A stretch of 64,000 nt of DNA from JBBSJZ01 sp041739875. Lineage in GTDB: Bacteria > Planctomycetota > Planctomycetia > Pirellulales > Pirellulaceae. The notes below the pieces were generated by a model. It did no database searches. It saw only the letters and a program-made list of their open reading frames with translations, and was not told the DNA's origin. Shown here one piece after another: positions 24,063-32,673 of the stretch. The DNA is taken from positions 1 to 64,000 of the forward strand of contig JBGSNA010000333.1 of the NCBI GenBank assembly GCA_041739875.1, given 5' to 3'. The translations under genes were made by a program, and so were the position numbers. Position 1 is the first letter of the stretch, and the number at the start of each line of letters is the position of its first letter.

Positions 24063-24495
24063 TCAAGACGACCGCAATTCGCTCGCATCGCCCTCACTGG
24101 CACACTTGGTCGCTTGCATCGCCTTGCCAATTGGGAGGCCGGCGAACGGGAATTGCAAATCAACGGTTGTTCCTGCAAACGCTTTGGAGATTGCAGCTCG
24201 GTACTCCTTGCCCCTCAGAAATCCAGGTCTTCCAAGCGAAATGCTATCGAGTTTCTAGCAGCTGACTATGAGCAAGCACCACCCGCGGTCGTCGTAGCCC
24301 AGTTCCCTTTTCGTCAACAATGCTCGGTGTTAGTTCCTGCGTCACTGGGTGAGAGGTTGTCGGGAAAGGAATAGTAACCATATGAGCGAGTGCGTGCTTG
24401 GTCGCGTACTTGTATGCTGGTCCGTCGGTTTCATTGACGACGGTTGCGCCTGGTAGGACGCTAGTGACGCTTTGGAACAGTGATTTGTTAACCAT
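24063..24495 (-). pseudogene. Truncated second Ro60 copy plus degraded fragment
   Basis: The frame starting at 24495 opens with MVNKSLFQSVTSVLPGATVV and matches the N-terminus of the full Ro60 in this window at about 29 of the first 39 positions. Similarity stops abruptly after the KHALAHM segment. The frame then runs to a stop at 24244 with unrelated sequence. Immediately downstream another frame of about 60 codons (to the TGA at 24063) reads like real protein (FLRGKEYRAAISKAFAGTTV) but I cannot assign it. More than 90% of Ro60, including the vWA domain, is missing. Likely a duplicated and recombined relic, and possibly a short decoy peptide if expressed. No Y-RNA-like sequence was found upstream of it. 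Confidence 0.6.
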
Positions 24496-24546
24496 AGCGA
24501 ACGTTGAAGCGTGAGGGGTGAAGTTTGAAAAATTGAAGGTGTACTC

Positions 24547-25431
24547 ATGAGTCGATTGCAGTTTGGTCCCTGTGTGGATTCGAAAATTATGGCTGACCTT
24601 CGCCGAAAGGAATTAGCACTACGCCCCGAGCTTGCTGAGTCGCTTGGACGATCGGCGCATGCGGCACTGGATGACGGTGGCTATTTGACGGATGACGGCT
24701 GGATCGATTGGGCTGCGGCGATCGAAGTCGCCCAATCCAAGAAGATTTCGCTTCGGCCAGATGCTGATTTGCCAATCATCGAAGACTGTTCAACAGACGA
24801 TCCAAGCAATGTGACGACGGTTACTGTTGCCAACGAAACAACGCTTGGAGCTGCGTATCGAATGCAAGACGCTGGCTATCGTCCCTTGGCTCTCAATTTC
24901 GCAAATGGCGTCGAACCGGGTGGGGGATTTTTGCGTGGTGCTACGGCTCAGGAGGAGGCGCTTTGCCGTAGCAGTGCTTTGTACGCAACGTTGTTTGGCG
25001 ATCCCATGTATGACTTCCACCGAAACAACGACCCCGCCGCGTCGAGCAATTGGGCAATTTTGTTGGCTGATGTCCCTGTGTTCCGCAACGACGCGGGAAT
25101 GGAATGCGACAAGCCGTGGCTACTCAGCTTACTGACTTGTGCGGCGCCATACGCGCCAGCGATTGGGCGAACTGAGTCAACGAGAATGCTTCGACAGCGA
25201 ATTTACCGTGTTCTCGCGATCGCCAAGGCGTATCGGTACAAGTCGCTGGTGCTGGGAGCCTGGGGGTGCGGCGCTTTCGCGAATGATCCGAGACAAACGG
25301 CATTTGATTTCCGTGTGGCGTTGGAAGGTGACTGTACCGGTGCGTTCGAGCGAGTGGTCTTTGCGATTGCGGATTGGTCCGATGAACGAAGATACTTAGG
25401 GCCATTTCGAGAGGTCTTTTCGGAGGCTTGA
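24547..25431 (+). CDS. TIGR02452-type PARG-like macrodomain protein
   Basis: A 294-residue protein of the microbial poly(ADP-ribose) glycohydrolase-like group. The PARG signature is intact: GGG at 125-127 and QEE at 135-137 within a segment beginning LNFANGVEPGGGFLRG. In true PARGs the second glutamate of QEE is the catalytic acid. The C-terminal macrodomain strand reads KSLVLGAWGCGAFANDP. It is expected to remove ADP-ribose from protein or nucleic-acid targets, or to bind ADP-ribose. The ATG lies 51 bases from the divergent Ro60 fragment. The endonuclease/phosphatase-like gene follows on the same strand after 48 bases. Confidence 0.88.
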   Translation: MSRLQFGPCVDSKIMADLRRKELALRPELAESLGRSAHAALDDGGYLTDDGWIDWAAAIEVAQSKKISLRPDADLPIIEDCSTDDPSNVTTVTVANETTLGAAYRMQDAGYRPLALNFANGVEPGGGFLRGATAQEEALCRSSALYATLFGDPMYDFHRNNDPAASSNWAILLADVPVFRNDAGMECDKPWLLSLLTCAAPYAPAIGRTESTRMLRQRIYRVLAIAKAYRYKSLVLGAWGCGAFANDPRQTAFDFRVALEGDCTGAFERVVFAIADWSDERRYLGPFREVFSEA

Positions 25432-25479
25432 AATCCAACCGGCTCACGATCAAAGTGTAACGCAATGGGTAACTGAATC

Positions 25480-26244
25480 ATGAGAATCGCGACGTGGAAT
25501 TTGCAGCGACCGAGTCGGACCAACGCTAAGCGTTGGCTGGGGTTGCGCGAGCAAATCGCTTACGTGGATGCAGACGTTTGGATCCTGACGGAGACGCATC
25601 GTCGTATCGTTGCACTTGATGGGTACTCGGGACATCATTCGCTACCTATTGAGCGAATTCACAGCGGTGGCGAATGTCGTACGTCCATCTGGTCGCGGTG
25701 GGACGTGTTGGATGTCGTTGGAACCCATGACAACGAGACCTCCATTTGCGTGAGCATTCTGGCTCCGATGGGTCCCATGTTGGTCTACGGAACAATCATT
25801 CCCTATGGTGGTGCTGGTCAGAAGCATCGCTACCGTTCCAATGGAATTGACCAAGACGGTCAAGCGTCTTGGCAGTTGCATTACGCCGCTATCGATCGCC
25901 TGAAACAAGACTGGAGTGATTTGAAGAAACGGTTCCCACAGCATGGAGTTTGTGTCGGTGGAGACTTTAACCAAGCTCGTGACGGACGTGGGCGATACGG
26001 AACGGTTGCTGGGCAGATGCAATTGACCGGCGCGCTTGAGGCATCGAGTTTACTGTGTGTGACTGAACAAGACTTTTTCGCGTCGGGTGTTTTTGGGGAG
26101 AAGTCGGTTATCGATCACTTATGCTTTGATAGCGATTTGGCCACACGAGTGTGCAATGTCCAGCCATGGGACGCCAACCTGATCGAAGGCAAACCAATTA
26201 GTGATCACGGCGGAGTCCTCGTTGAAATTGCTTCCCAATGTTGA
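25480..26244 (+). CDS. Endonuclease/exonuclease/phosphatase (EEP) family protein
   Basis: A 254-residue EEP-fold hydrolase, the superfamily that includes exonuclease III, DNase I, deadenylases and Tdp2. Seen: MRIATWNLQRPS (metal-binding Asn of the first strand), VWILTETH (metal-binding Glu), CVGGDFNQARDGRG (catalytic Asp/Asn pair) and the C-terminal ISDHGGVLVEI with the catalytic Asp-His. All catalytic positions look intact. No signal peptide. Substrate unknown; RNA or DNA end processing is plausible. A second, broken copy follows directly, its ATG overlapping this gene's last codons. Confidence 0.85.
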   Translation: MRIATWNLQRPSRTNAKRWLGLREQIAYVDADVWILTETHRRIVALDGYSGHHSLPIERIHSGGECRTSIWSRWDVLDVVGTHDNETSICVSILAPMGPMLVYGTIIPYGGAGQKHRYRSNGIDQDGQASWQLHYAAIDRLKQDWSDLKKRFPQHGVCVGGDFNQARDGRGRYGTVAGQMQLTGALEASSLLCVTEQDFFASGVFGEKSVIDHLCFDSDLATRVCNVQPWDANLIEGKPISDHGGVLVEIASQC

Positions 26245-26992
26245 GTAACCGCTTTCGAATTGCAACGTGGAATTTGGCGCGACCAACGAATGGAAGTTCT
26301 GCGAGGACAACTCGGTTGCTGGAACACATTCGGCGGGTCGATGCGGATGTTTAGATACTGACGGAGTCGCACGTTGATGTTTGTCCGGGCACGGACTTTC
26401 AGATGAGATCGAGTACGCGAAGCGATCGAACGCAAAGCGACGGTGAAGTTTGGGCGGCTATTTGGTCTCGTTTTCCAATATTGCAAGAGCTCGAAGTCAG
26501 TGATCCCATTCGGTCGGTATGTGTTGAACTGGAAACACCGTTTGGTGGACTGATTGTCTACGGTACCGTTTTGCCTTGGCTAAGCGACAGGCGGTTTGAT
26601 CCACTTCGCGGGGCAGCGGCTTTCATGAGTGAGTTGGCGAAACATCCAGAGATTGGACACGAATCCGGTCGGAGAATCCAAAGTGCGGATTCTGTGTGGC
26701 CGGCGATTTCAACCAAGACTTGAGCGAGAAGCATTACTACGGGTCTTCGGTCGGTCGGGCGGCGCTTCGAGAAACGCTGAAGGACAACGGTCTCGCATGT
26801 CTGACGTCAAATGAATGGGATCGCGTTAATGAGTTAACCGAAGGACGATGTACCGCGATTGATCACATTTGCCTTGGCGAGTCGTGGGCAACACGGTTTC
26901 GCGGGTCGTCGAATGTTTGGCCGACGGAGTGTGAGCGAACATCGAGCCTTTCGGATCACTTTGGCGTTTGGGTTGAGCTGCAAGTGACTTGA
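26238..26992 (+). pseudogene. Broken tandem copy of the EEP family gene
   Basis: Starts at ATG 26238, overlapping the preceding gene's end, and reads FRIATWNLARP like its neighbour. The frame is broken twice. VDADV is followed by TAG (26354-26356) where the intact copy has Trp in DADVWILTE, so a TGG to TAG change is likely. Near 26690 a frameshift separates the FGGLIVYGTVLPW section from the catalytic AGDFNQDLSEKHYYG section. The remainder ends in SLSDHFGVWVELQVT, with the catalytic motifs still recognisable, so decay is recent. Confidence 0.8.
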
Positions 26993-27239
26993 GCGTGAGG
27001 CGTGGCAGGTGGTCATCACTCACTTCCACTCGCAAGTCTCTTTCGTGCAGCGGCCGGTGAGGCGGAGGCGGTTTTGCTAGCCGCGAACTTGCCTACGGAT
27101 TTCTAAGCATCGCGTGAACAACAAGTAACTCGCTCATGCAAATGAAATACTTACGAGCAATGAAGGTTCCATTGAGTCAACCTCGTCGGAGATTCTGTAG
27201 CTTTCGTAGCACTATCCCGGAGAGGCTGTGATGTTTTAC

Positions 27240-27336
27240 AGGGTGGGTCAAAACGAGTTAGTGATGCAGACCCACCAACCGCAAATCGTCGACAACAATG
27301 GTGGGTCAGCGCGGCTAATGCCGCTCGACCCACCCT
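27240..27336. repeat. Alternating GGTGGGTC inverted-repeat element
   Basis: Four copies of the octamer GGTGGGTC occur in alternating orientation within 97 bases. AGGGTGGGTC (27240-27249) pairs perfectly with GACCCACCCT (27327-27336), and GACCCACC (27269-27276) pairs with GGTGGGTC (27300-27307). A GCGGCTAATGCCGC palindrome sits inside the right half. The shape suggests an extragenic palindromic repeat family or a very small non-autonomous element. I saw no second copy in this window. Confidence 0.5.
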
Positions 27337-27390
27337 ACGTTTTAATACTCACAGCCCCTTCGGGATCGATGGCTGATTACAAATCGTATT

Positions 27391-27418
27391 CCGTGGGTGG
27401 CGCTGCGCTTGCCCACGG
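27391..27418. repeat. Short GC-rich inverted repeat
   Basis: CCGTGGG (27391-27397) and CCCACGG (27412-27418) flank a 14-base GC-rich loop. It lies 55 bases after the GGTGGGTC element and may belong to the same class of intergenic palindromes. Confidence 0.35.
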
Positions 27419-27596
27419 CTACGTTCCGAAACCGCTCCGCGGTGGCTCCATCCATCCCGAGTGACGTCGATATGAGAGAGTGACAGGCGTCAGTGATTGT
27501 TCATGCGATGTTTGTCGAAGCCATTCGGGACTAGGTCGCATGTTCATGTCCCCTCAATATTTGGAAGCGGTTTGCAACGTGCCCGGCGTTGGACGG

Positions 27597-30539
27597 TTAT
27601 TGTTCGATTGGGATATAACGCCAATTTTTGAGGAAGGAAATCAGCATTGCCATTTGGTCAGGCGGTAACAACTGTTCGAATCCGTCGGGCATGAGAGACA
27701 CGCCTCGCGCGTTGAATTCCTCGATTTGATCTCGCTGGATCGTGACAAGCTCACCGCCAGAAATTTTGAGCGTCACCGCATCGAGGCGATCGTCGACAAG
27801 TAATCCGTCAATCACACGACCATCGTTGGTGAGCACGGAGTATCGGACGAAGCCAGCGTCGATGGCGAGACTCGGGTCAAGAATGGATACCAACAGTGAA
27901 TCGGGGGTTTGGGTGCGGCTGTCACTGATGTCGGGACCGACATGGAACCCTTCGTTTGCAATTCGGTGACAGACAGCGCAGTGCTTGGAGAATAACTGAC
28001 GCCCCTGATTCGCATCCGCATCCGCTGGCATGTCGCTCCGATACCTAGCAATGACCAATGCCCGATCCTTGCCAGCGGCTTGCAAGACGGAGTCCGCTTT
28101 TTGCGAGACTGACTTGTCTTTCGACGCCAATAGCTTGGATGCTTCGGCGGGCGGCACGAGTCCTCGAGCGAGCTTACCCGACGCGAGTGAATCGAGCACC
28201 CAAATTTGTCCGGCGCTCTTCGAAAGTGCGATGTTGACGCTGCGAAGAGCGATCGGCCATGGTAGCTCGTTGACGGTCCGGTCCAGCCAATTCAAATGTT
28301 CCGTGAAGTTGATTGATGCACATGCTTCAATCGCAGCAATGCGTGTTTCGCCAGCAGCGTTCTCGTCCCGCAAATGCATTAGCTCGTTCGATGCTCCCAA
28401 CGAAGCGAGTTGAATTGCCGCAACACGAGACTGGGGATTCTGATTTGCATCGAGTGCGAGTTTCAATGCGTTTGCGACTAGCTCGCGCCAACTGTCTTGA
28501 GCTTGCGTTGAAAACTGTTGAATGAGTTTTGCGGGGTCGTGTCGAGAGCGAGTGACGCCTTCGACCCAGGCTCCCGCGAACCCAAGTTTCGCGGGATGCG
28601 AGGACGTCATCCACAGCGGTTCTTGCTGTGGCTCGCTGGCGGCGAGTCGGCGAACCAGTCGCTGCGCGATCCCAGTGCTCTGCGGCGACGCGTGATTCAA
28701 TATCGCACTTAGCAGTGGCTGGAGATTCGCATCCGACACCGCTCCGATTGCGAGAACAAATGCTTCGTGTTGGTCGGAGGTTGCGGCAGCGCCAGCGAGT
28801 GCGTCAATCTCGGACTCCGTCAACGTCTGCTCAACGGATGCAAGTGCAGTCACAGCGGCGAGTTGGACTTGTCGCGACGAGTCTCGGGCAAGAGTTGCAG
28901 CGATGGATGTTCCATCGATGACGGTAACGGCGAGTCGCGCAGCTAAACTTCGAAGCCGCTCATCCTCGCTCATCGCAAGTTGGTGCACGTCTGCGAGTTC
29001 AAGTGCATTGAATCGAGCAAGCAGCGAGGCGGCACGTGAAAGTCCCGCTGCACTTTCTAGCGCTGCGAATTCCTGGCGAAGAGCCGCAACGCTCTCATGT
29101 CCGTGATCGCACAACAGGCGTGTCGCCTCTTCGCGGTGCCAGCGATTCGGATGATCCAGTCCTCGAACAAGCGACGCCAACGAGCTGGTTTCAACCGTCT
29201 TCATTGGGTAAGTCAACAGAACGTCGGCAGCCGCGTGAATTCGATAAATGCGACCGGTGGCGTCACCATAACGTTCATCCACGCGGTGCTTGAGCTCCTC
29301 CGGAACCCACTGCGGGTGCTCAATCACGGCGCGATGCATGTCGACGACATAGACGCTGCCATCGGGACCTCCGACGATGTCGACTGGACGAAACCACGTA
29401 TCACGACTCGCGATTGCTTCGCCTGGATCAAGGACTGCAGTAGACTTTGGCACCATGCCGGAGGTATCGACGCGCGCACGTTGCACGAGGTAAGCCGTCG
29501 GTTCACAGCACAACAGATTACCTTGCCACGTTTCGGGCAGTCGCGTTGCAGCGATTTGGTGAGGACCACATGCGGCACTGTATTGGCCGGCGTGAAGATT
29601 GCTCGTTGTCCAAGCTTCGGCAATCGAGTGTACCGAACTGTCGGGGCCTGAGGCACTCACATCGAAAATCACTGACGCTGGGGACATCCATGGATCGTGG
29701 TCAACGAGCGACAACGGGAGCACAGCGAGTTTAGCGGGATTGCGATTACTGACACCGATACGATTCCCAAAATCGTCCACCACAAGACCGTATTGACTAT
29801 CCCCAGCCACCGCGCCCCAGTAGCCACCGTTCGGGTCAAATGCAAAATCCGTTTTCAACAATCGAACGGGTGACGGTTGATTAGGCCATCTCGGGTCAAC
29901 GGACTGGATCGTTCCGCCGCGCAACCCACCAGCAACATAGACGAGCCCGTCGATCCCGAGCACCGGATGGTTCGCTCGTAATTGCGTGTTGTCTTCGGCG
30001 AAGCCATTGAACCACGTTTCTTCAGCATCACAACGATCGTCGCCATCGGTGTCCGCCATGTAGGCAATGCGGCCTGCGAGTGTCACGATCACGCCATCTC
30101 GCCAAGGCTGGATTCCCGTTGGAAACATCAACTTATCGGCGAACACGGTCGCATGCTCATAGACACCGTCGTGGTTGTTGTCCCGTAGCACTCGAATGGT
30201 CCCAGTGAAGCTCTCGCCGTCCAGCGGGCCGGTGGGATAGTCTCGCATTTCGACGACCCAGAGTCGCCCAGTTGAATCAAACCGCGCGGCGACTGGATCG
30301 ATGACGTTGGGCTCGGATGCGACGAGTTCGATCTTGATGTCGGGGCTTGTTTGAATCGCAGCCAGCGACTCGCTGATGGTCAAAGGTTGGTCTCGCTTGG
30401 TAAGATTCGTCGCCACATTGGAGATGTTGGCGCCGCCAGTCGCTGGCGATTGTGCATCGGCCAGCATCCAGCTTATCAAGACGGAACTCACGGCCGCTGC
30501 GAACGGGATGAATCGGCAACGTTGACTGGCGTTGTGCAT
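27597..30539 (-). CDS. PVC-type cytochrome c with dehydrogenase-like beta-propeller
   Basis: A 980-residue exported protein of the planctomycete/verrucomicrobial type with a membrane-bound dehydrogenase domain. A signal peptide (FAAAVSSVLISWMLADAQS region) precedes a beta-propeller of about residues 55-440 (FDSTGRLWVVEMRDYP, GSVYVVDMHRAVIEHPQW). A HEAT-like helical repeat section covers about 460-840. The C-terminal haem domain has CAVCH at about 853-857 and a family-typical ILDPSLAIDAGF stretch. One haem site is seen. Predicted to transfer electrons from an oxidised sugar or alcohol substrate in the periplasm; substrate unknown. It stands alone, with no partner dehydrogenase genes adjacent. 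Confidence 0.92.
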   Translation of the reverse strand: MHNASQRCRFIPFAAAVSSVLISWMLADAQSPATGGANISNVATNLTKRDQPLTISESLAAIQTSPDIKIELVASEPNVIDPVAARFDSTGRLWVVEMRDYPTGPLDGESFTGTIRVLRDNNHDGVYEHATVFADKLMFPTGIQPWRDGVIVTLAGRIAYMADTDGDDRCDAEETWFNGFAEDNTQLRANHPVLGIDGLVYVAGGLRGGTIQSVDPRWPNQPSPVRLLKTDFAFDPNGGYWGAVAGDSQYGLVVDDFGNRIGVSNRNPAKLAVLPLSLVDHDPWMSPASVIFDVSASGPDSSVHSIAEAWTTSNLHAGQYSAACGPHQIAATRLPETWQGNLLCCEPTAYLVQRARVDTSGMVPKSTAVLDPGEAIASRDTWFRPVDIVGGPDGSVYVVDMHRAVIEHPQWVPEELKHRVDERYGDATGRIYRIHAAADVLLTYPMKTVETSSLASLVRGLDHPNRWHREEATRLLCDHGHESVAALRQEFAALESAAGLSRAASLLARFNALELADVHQLAMSEDERLRSLAARLAVTVIDGTSIAATLARDSSRQVQLAAVTALASVEQTLTESEIDALAGAAATSDQHEAFVLAIGAVSDANLQPLLSAILNHASPQSTGIAQRLVRRLAASEPQQEPLWMTSSHPAKLGFAGAWVEGVTRSRHDPAKLIQQFSTQAQDSWRELVANALKLALDANQNPQSRVAAIQLASLGASNELMHLRDENAAGETRIAAIEACASINFTEHLNWLDRTVNELPWPIALRSVNIALSKSAGQIWVLDSLASGKLARGLVPPAEASKLLASKDKSVSQKADSVLQAAGKDRALVIARYRSDMPADADANQGRQLFSKHCAVCHRIANEGFHVGPDISDSRTQTPDSLLVSILDPSLAIDAGFVRYSVLTNDGRVIDGLLVDDRLDAVTLKISGGELVTIQRDQIEEFNARGVSLMPDGFEQLLPPDQMAMLISFLKNWRYIPIEQ

Positions 30540-30675
30540 GGCAGCAGCCTCGGGTTTTCGACAAAGAAAGGGTCGAAGCCAGTTTAGTCGCTCGAGCAGT
30601 ACAATTGTTGAGAACAGCTGTATCTTTATAGCGTCGGGGTCATCACGGGCGTCATCAACGCGTGGGACAACGCGA

Positions 30676-31563
30676 TTAGAAATCGATTTTAAGGGTCGCG
30701 ATTGTATTGAGAAACTGCTCCATCGTGGGAGTTCTCAGATCGATATTGGGTTCAAGTGCCTGCATGATCGCACGCCCAAGACGCGGATCCATCTCAGGTC
30801 GCCGGCCCATGATGTCCTTCGGTGGCGTCGTATCGTGCTGGAGCGCCGCCTTGCCGGTGACAACTTCGCCTTGCCAAGGATGCTCAAAAGTGCACAGGCA
30901 GTAACAGGTAATTCCAAACGAGAAGATATCGACGCGTTTATCCGTGGGTCGGCGACGAACCACTTCTGGAGACATATAGAGCGGTGTCCCGGTACGATTA
31001 CCGGGCAACATAAAGACTCGCGTTGCAGGCAACGTCAAGCCGAAGTCAATCAGCTTAATCTTTTTCAAATCGGTTTCGCAAATGTAGTTGCGTGGGCAGA
31101 TGTCTCGGTGAATGTATTCTTTGTTGTGGACGTAACGCAGCGCCTCGGCCATTTGGCGAATGAGCGACAATCGCTTGCCAGAGAGTTGAGTTTCATTTTT
31201 ATTTACAATGAGCTGTTGCAAACTGGGACCGTCGACGTACTCCATGATGATCACCGGCTCGCCCTTGAGCGTGACTCCGGCTTCGTAGGTTTCGACGATG
31301 TTTGGATGCTTCATCTCGAGTGCGATTTGGCCTTCGCTCGGCTTGTTGTAGGCCTTGAAGCGTCCCTCGAAGAGCTCGACTTTTTCAATGTCGAGAATTT
31401 TAACGCCAACGGTGCGATTGTTGACGTGATCGCGGGCAACATAAAAGTTGCTCATCGTCCCCATCACGCTGGTGCGCGTTCGCTCGAAGCGCGCATCGAT
31501 ATCAATGCTCTTTGAAGTTGCGTTGCTCTTGAACATCGAGCGAATGGAATCGATCAGGCTCAT
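30676..31563 (-). CDS. Serine/threonine protein kinase
   Basis: A 295-residue Hanks-type kinase made almost wholly of the catalytic domain. The ATP lysine is K55 (VGVKILD), the catalytic loop HRDICPRN is at 152-159, DFG at 173-175 (LIDFGLT), and the activation/P+1 region is GTPLYMSPEVVRRRP. No transmembrane or sensor domain follows, so it is a cytoplasmic kinase of unusually compact form. The glycine-rich loop is poorly conserved. It lies 3 bases downstream of accD on the same strand, so the two are probably co-transcribed; whether it phosphorylates the carboxylase is unknown. Confidence 0.92.
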   Translation of the reverse strand: MSLIDSIRSMFKSNATSKSIDIDARFERTRTSVMGTMSNFYVARDHVNNRTVGVKILDIEKVELFEGRFKAYNKPSEGQIALEMKHPNIVETYEAGVTLKGEPVIIMEYVDGPSLQQLIVNKNETQLSGKRLSLIRQMAEALRYVHNKEYIHRDICPRNYICETDLKKIKLIDFGLTLPATRVFMLPGNRTGTPLYMSPEVVRRRPTDKRVDIFSFGITCYCLCTFEHPWQGEVVTGKAALQHDTTPPKDIMGRRPEMDPRLGRAIMQALEPNIDLRTPTMEQFLNTIATLKIDF

Positions 31564-31566
31564 AAA

Positions 31567-32454
31567 CTATTTGCCACAATAGTCGATCGCGCGAGCTATC
31601 TCACTCTTGAGATGCTTGCGTGTGACGATCCGATCGATGTATCCATGCTCAAGCAAAAATTCGCTCGTTTGGAAGCCTTCGGGAAGCTCGATACCGATCG
31701 TTGCCTTGATTGTCCTTGGGCCTGCGAAACCGATCAGAGCTTTCGGCTCAGCGAAAACGAGATCACCGAGCGACGCGAAACTAGCTGCGACGCCGCCCAT
31801 GGTTGGATTGGTTAGAACACTGATGTAGAGACCACCAGCTTCGTCGTAACGTGCCAGCGCCGCAGTGACCTTGGCCATCTGCATCAGCGATAGGATGCCC
31901 TCGTGCATACGAGCACCGCCACCGGAGGCACTGATGATGATCAGCGGCAAGTTCTGTTCGGTCGCGCGCTCGATCAAACGCGCCAGTCGCTCACCGACCA
32001 CACTGCCCATGCTGCCCATGATGAATGCGCTGTCGGTAACGGCAAAGGCGACGCGGCGGGCTCGGATCATGCCAGTGCCCGTGAGCACTGCGTCCGTCAG
32101 CCCCGTGCGTTTCTGTTCACCGACAAGCCGCTCGGAATAACGACGTCGGTCCGTGAACTCCAGTGGGTCCATCGACCGCAGCTCCTCGTTCATCGGCTCG
32201 AACGTCCCCTCATCGAGGACCTGCTTCACTCGATCTTGGGCTGAAACGTAGAAATGATGCTCGCACTTAGGACAAACATTGAGCATCTCCTCGACTAGTT
32301 TCTTGTAAACAGACGAGCCGCAGTCGGGGCATTTCAGCCATAAACCTTCCGGAACGCCCCGTTTCTTTGGCGGCGCAGCGTTGGCAACATCGGTCTCGGA
32401 GCCCAATGCCGTTGGCAATTCGTTGTTGACAGATTGTGTATCGACGGTGGCCAT
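31567..32454 (-). CDS. accD: Acetyl-CoA carboxylase carboxyltransferase subunit beta
   Basis: A 295-residue AccD, which with AccA moves the carboxyl group from biotin to acetyl-CoA to make malonyl-CoA for fatty-acid synthesis. The N-terminal zinc ribbon has C42/C45 (KCPDCGSS) and C61/C64 (VCPKCEHHF). The crotonase-like core carries SASGGGARMHEGILSLMQM and the GGVAASFASLGDLVFAEPKALIGFAGPR segment that builds the oxyanion holes. Length is normal. It is divergent from pyruvate carboxylase across a 219-base gap, placing two carboxylase genes back to back. Confidence 0.96.
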   Translation of the reverse strand: MATVDTQSVNNELPTALGSETDVANAAPPKKRGVPEGLWLKCPDCGSSVYKKLVEEMLNVCPKCEHHFYVSAQDRVKQVLDEGTFEPMNEELRSMDPLEFTDRRRYSERLVGEQKRTGLTDAVLTGTGMIRARRVAFAVTDSAFIMGSMGSVVGERLARLIERATEQNLPLIIISASGGGARMHEGILSLMQMAKVTAALARYDEAGGLYISVLTNPTMGGVAASFASLGDLVFAEPKALIGFAGPRTIKATIGIELPEGFQTSEFLLEHGYIDRIVTRKHLKSEIARAIDYCGK

Positions 32455-32673
32455 ACTCGCGTCGGGAACCGGTGGGAGAGAGTTGGTGAAATAATCAACT
32501 CCGTTACTCTAACCTCTCCGACACGATTCCGCTGCCTCAAAATTGAACTCCAAATCGAGCTACTTTGGACGAAGCCACTCGACTGTTAGCCGTTAAGATT
32601 TTGGCTAAATTGAGCTGAACCGAAGGGTTTGCGCTGAAAAAACCTCAAAATCTGATCGAAAAACAGGGACATA

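Larger units (their letters stand above)
26993..27596. other. Intergenic region, 604 bases, with repeat elements
   Basis: No convincing gene. It contains the two repeat structures listed separately (27240-27336 and 27391-27418). Open frames here translate mainly the repeats. It forms the right border of the accessory island before the PVC cytochrome gene. I searched by eye for a copy of the tRNA-Pro 3' end as an attachment site and found none. Confidence 0.6.

Noticed and set aside
17080..27596. Attachment-site repeat of the tRNA-Pro 3' end
   Set aside because: I looked for a second copy of the T-arm/acceptor sequence across the island and found only the Y-RNA T-arms, which differ.
30532..31515. 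Plus-strand frame of 327 codons
   Set aside because: It lies wholly antisense to the kinase gene, which has clear catalytic motifs; the translation has no family features.
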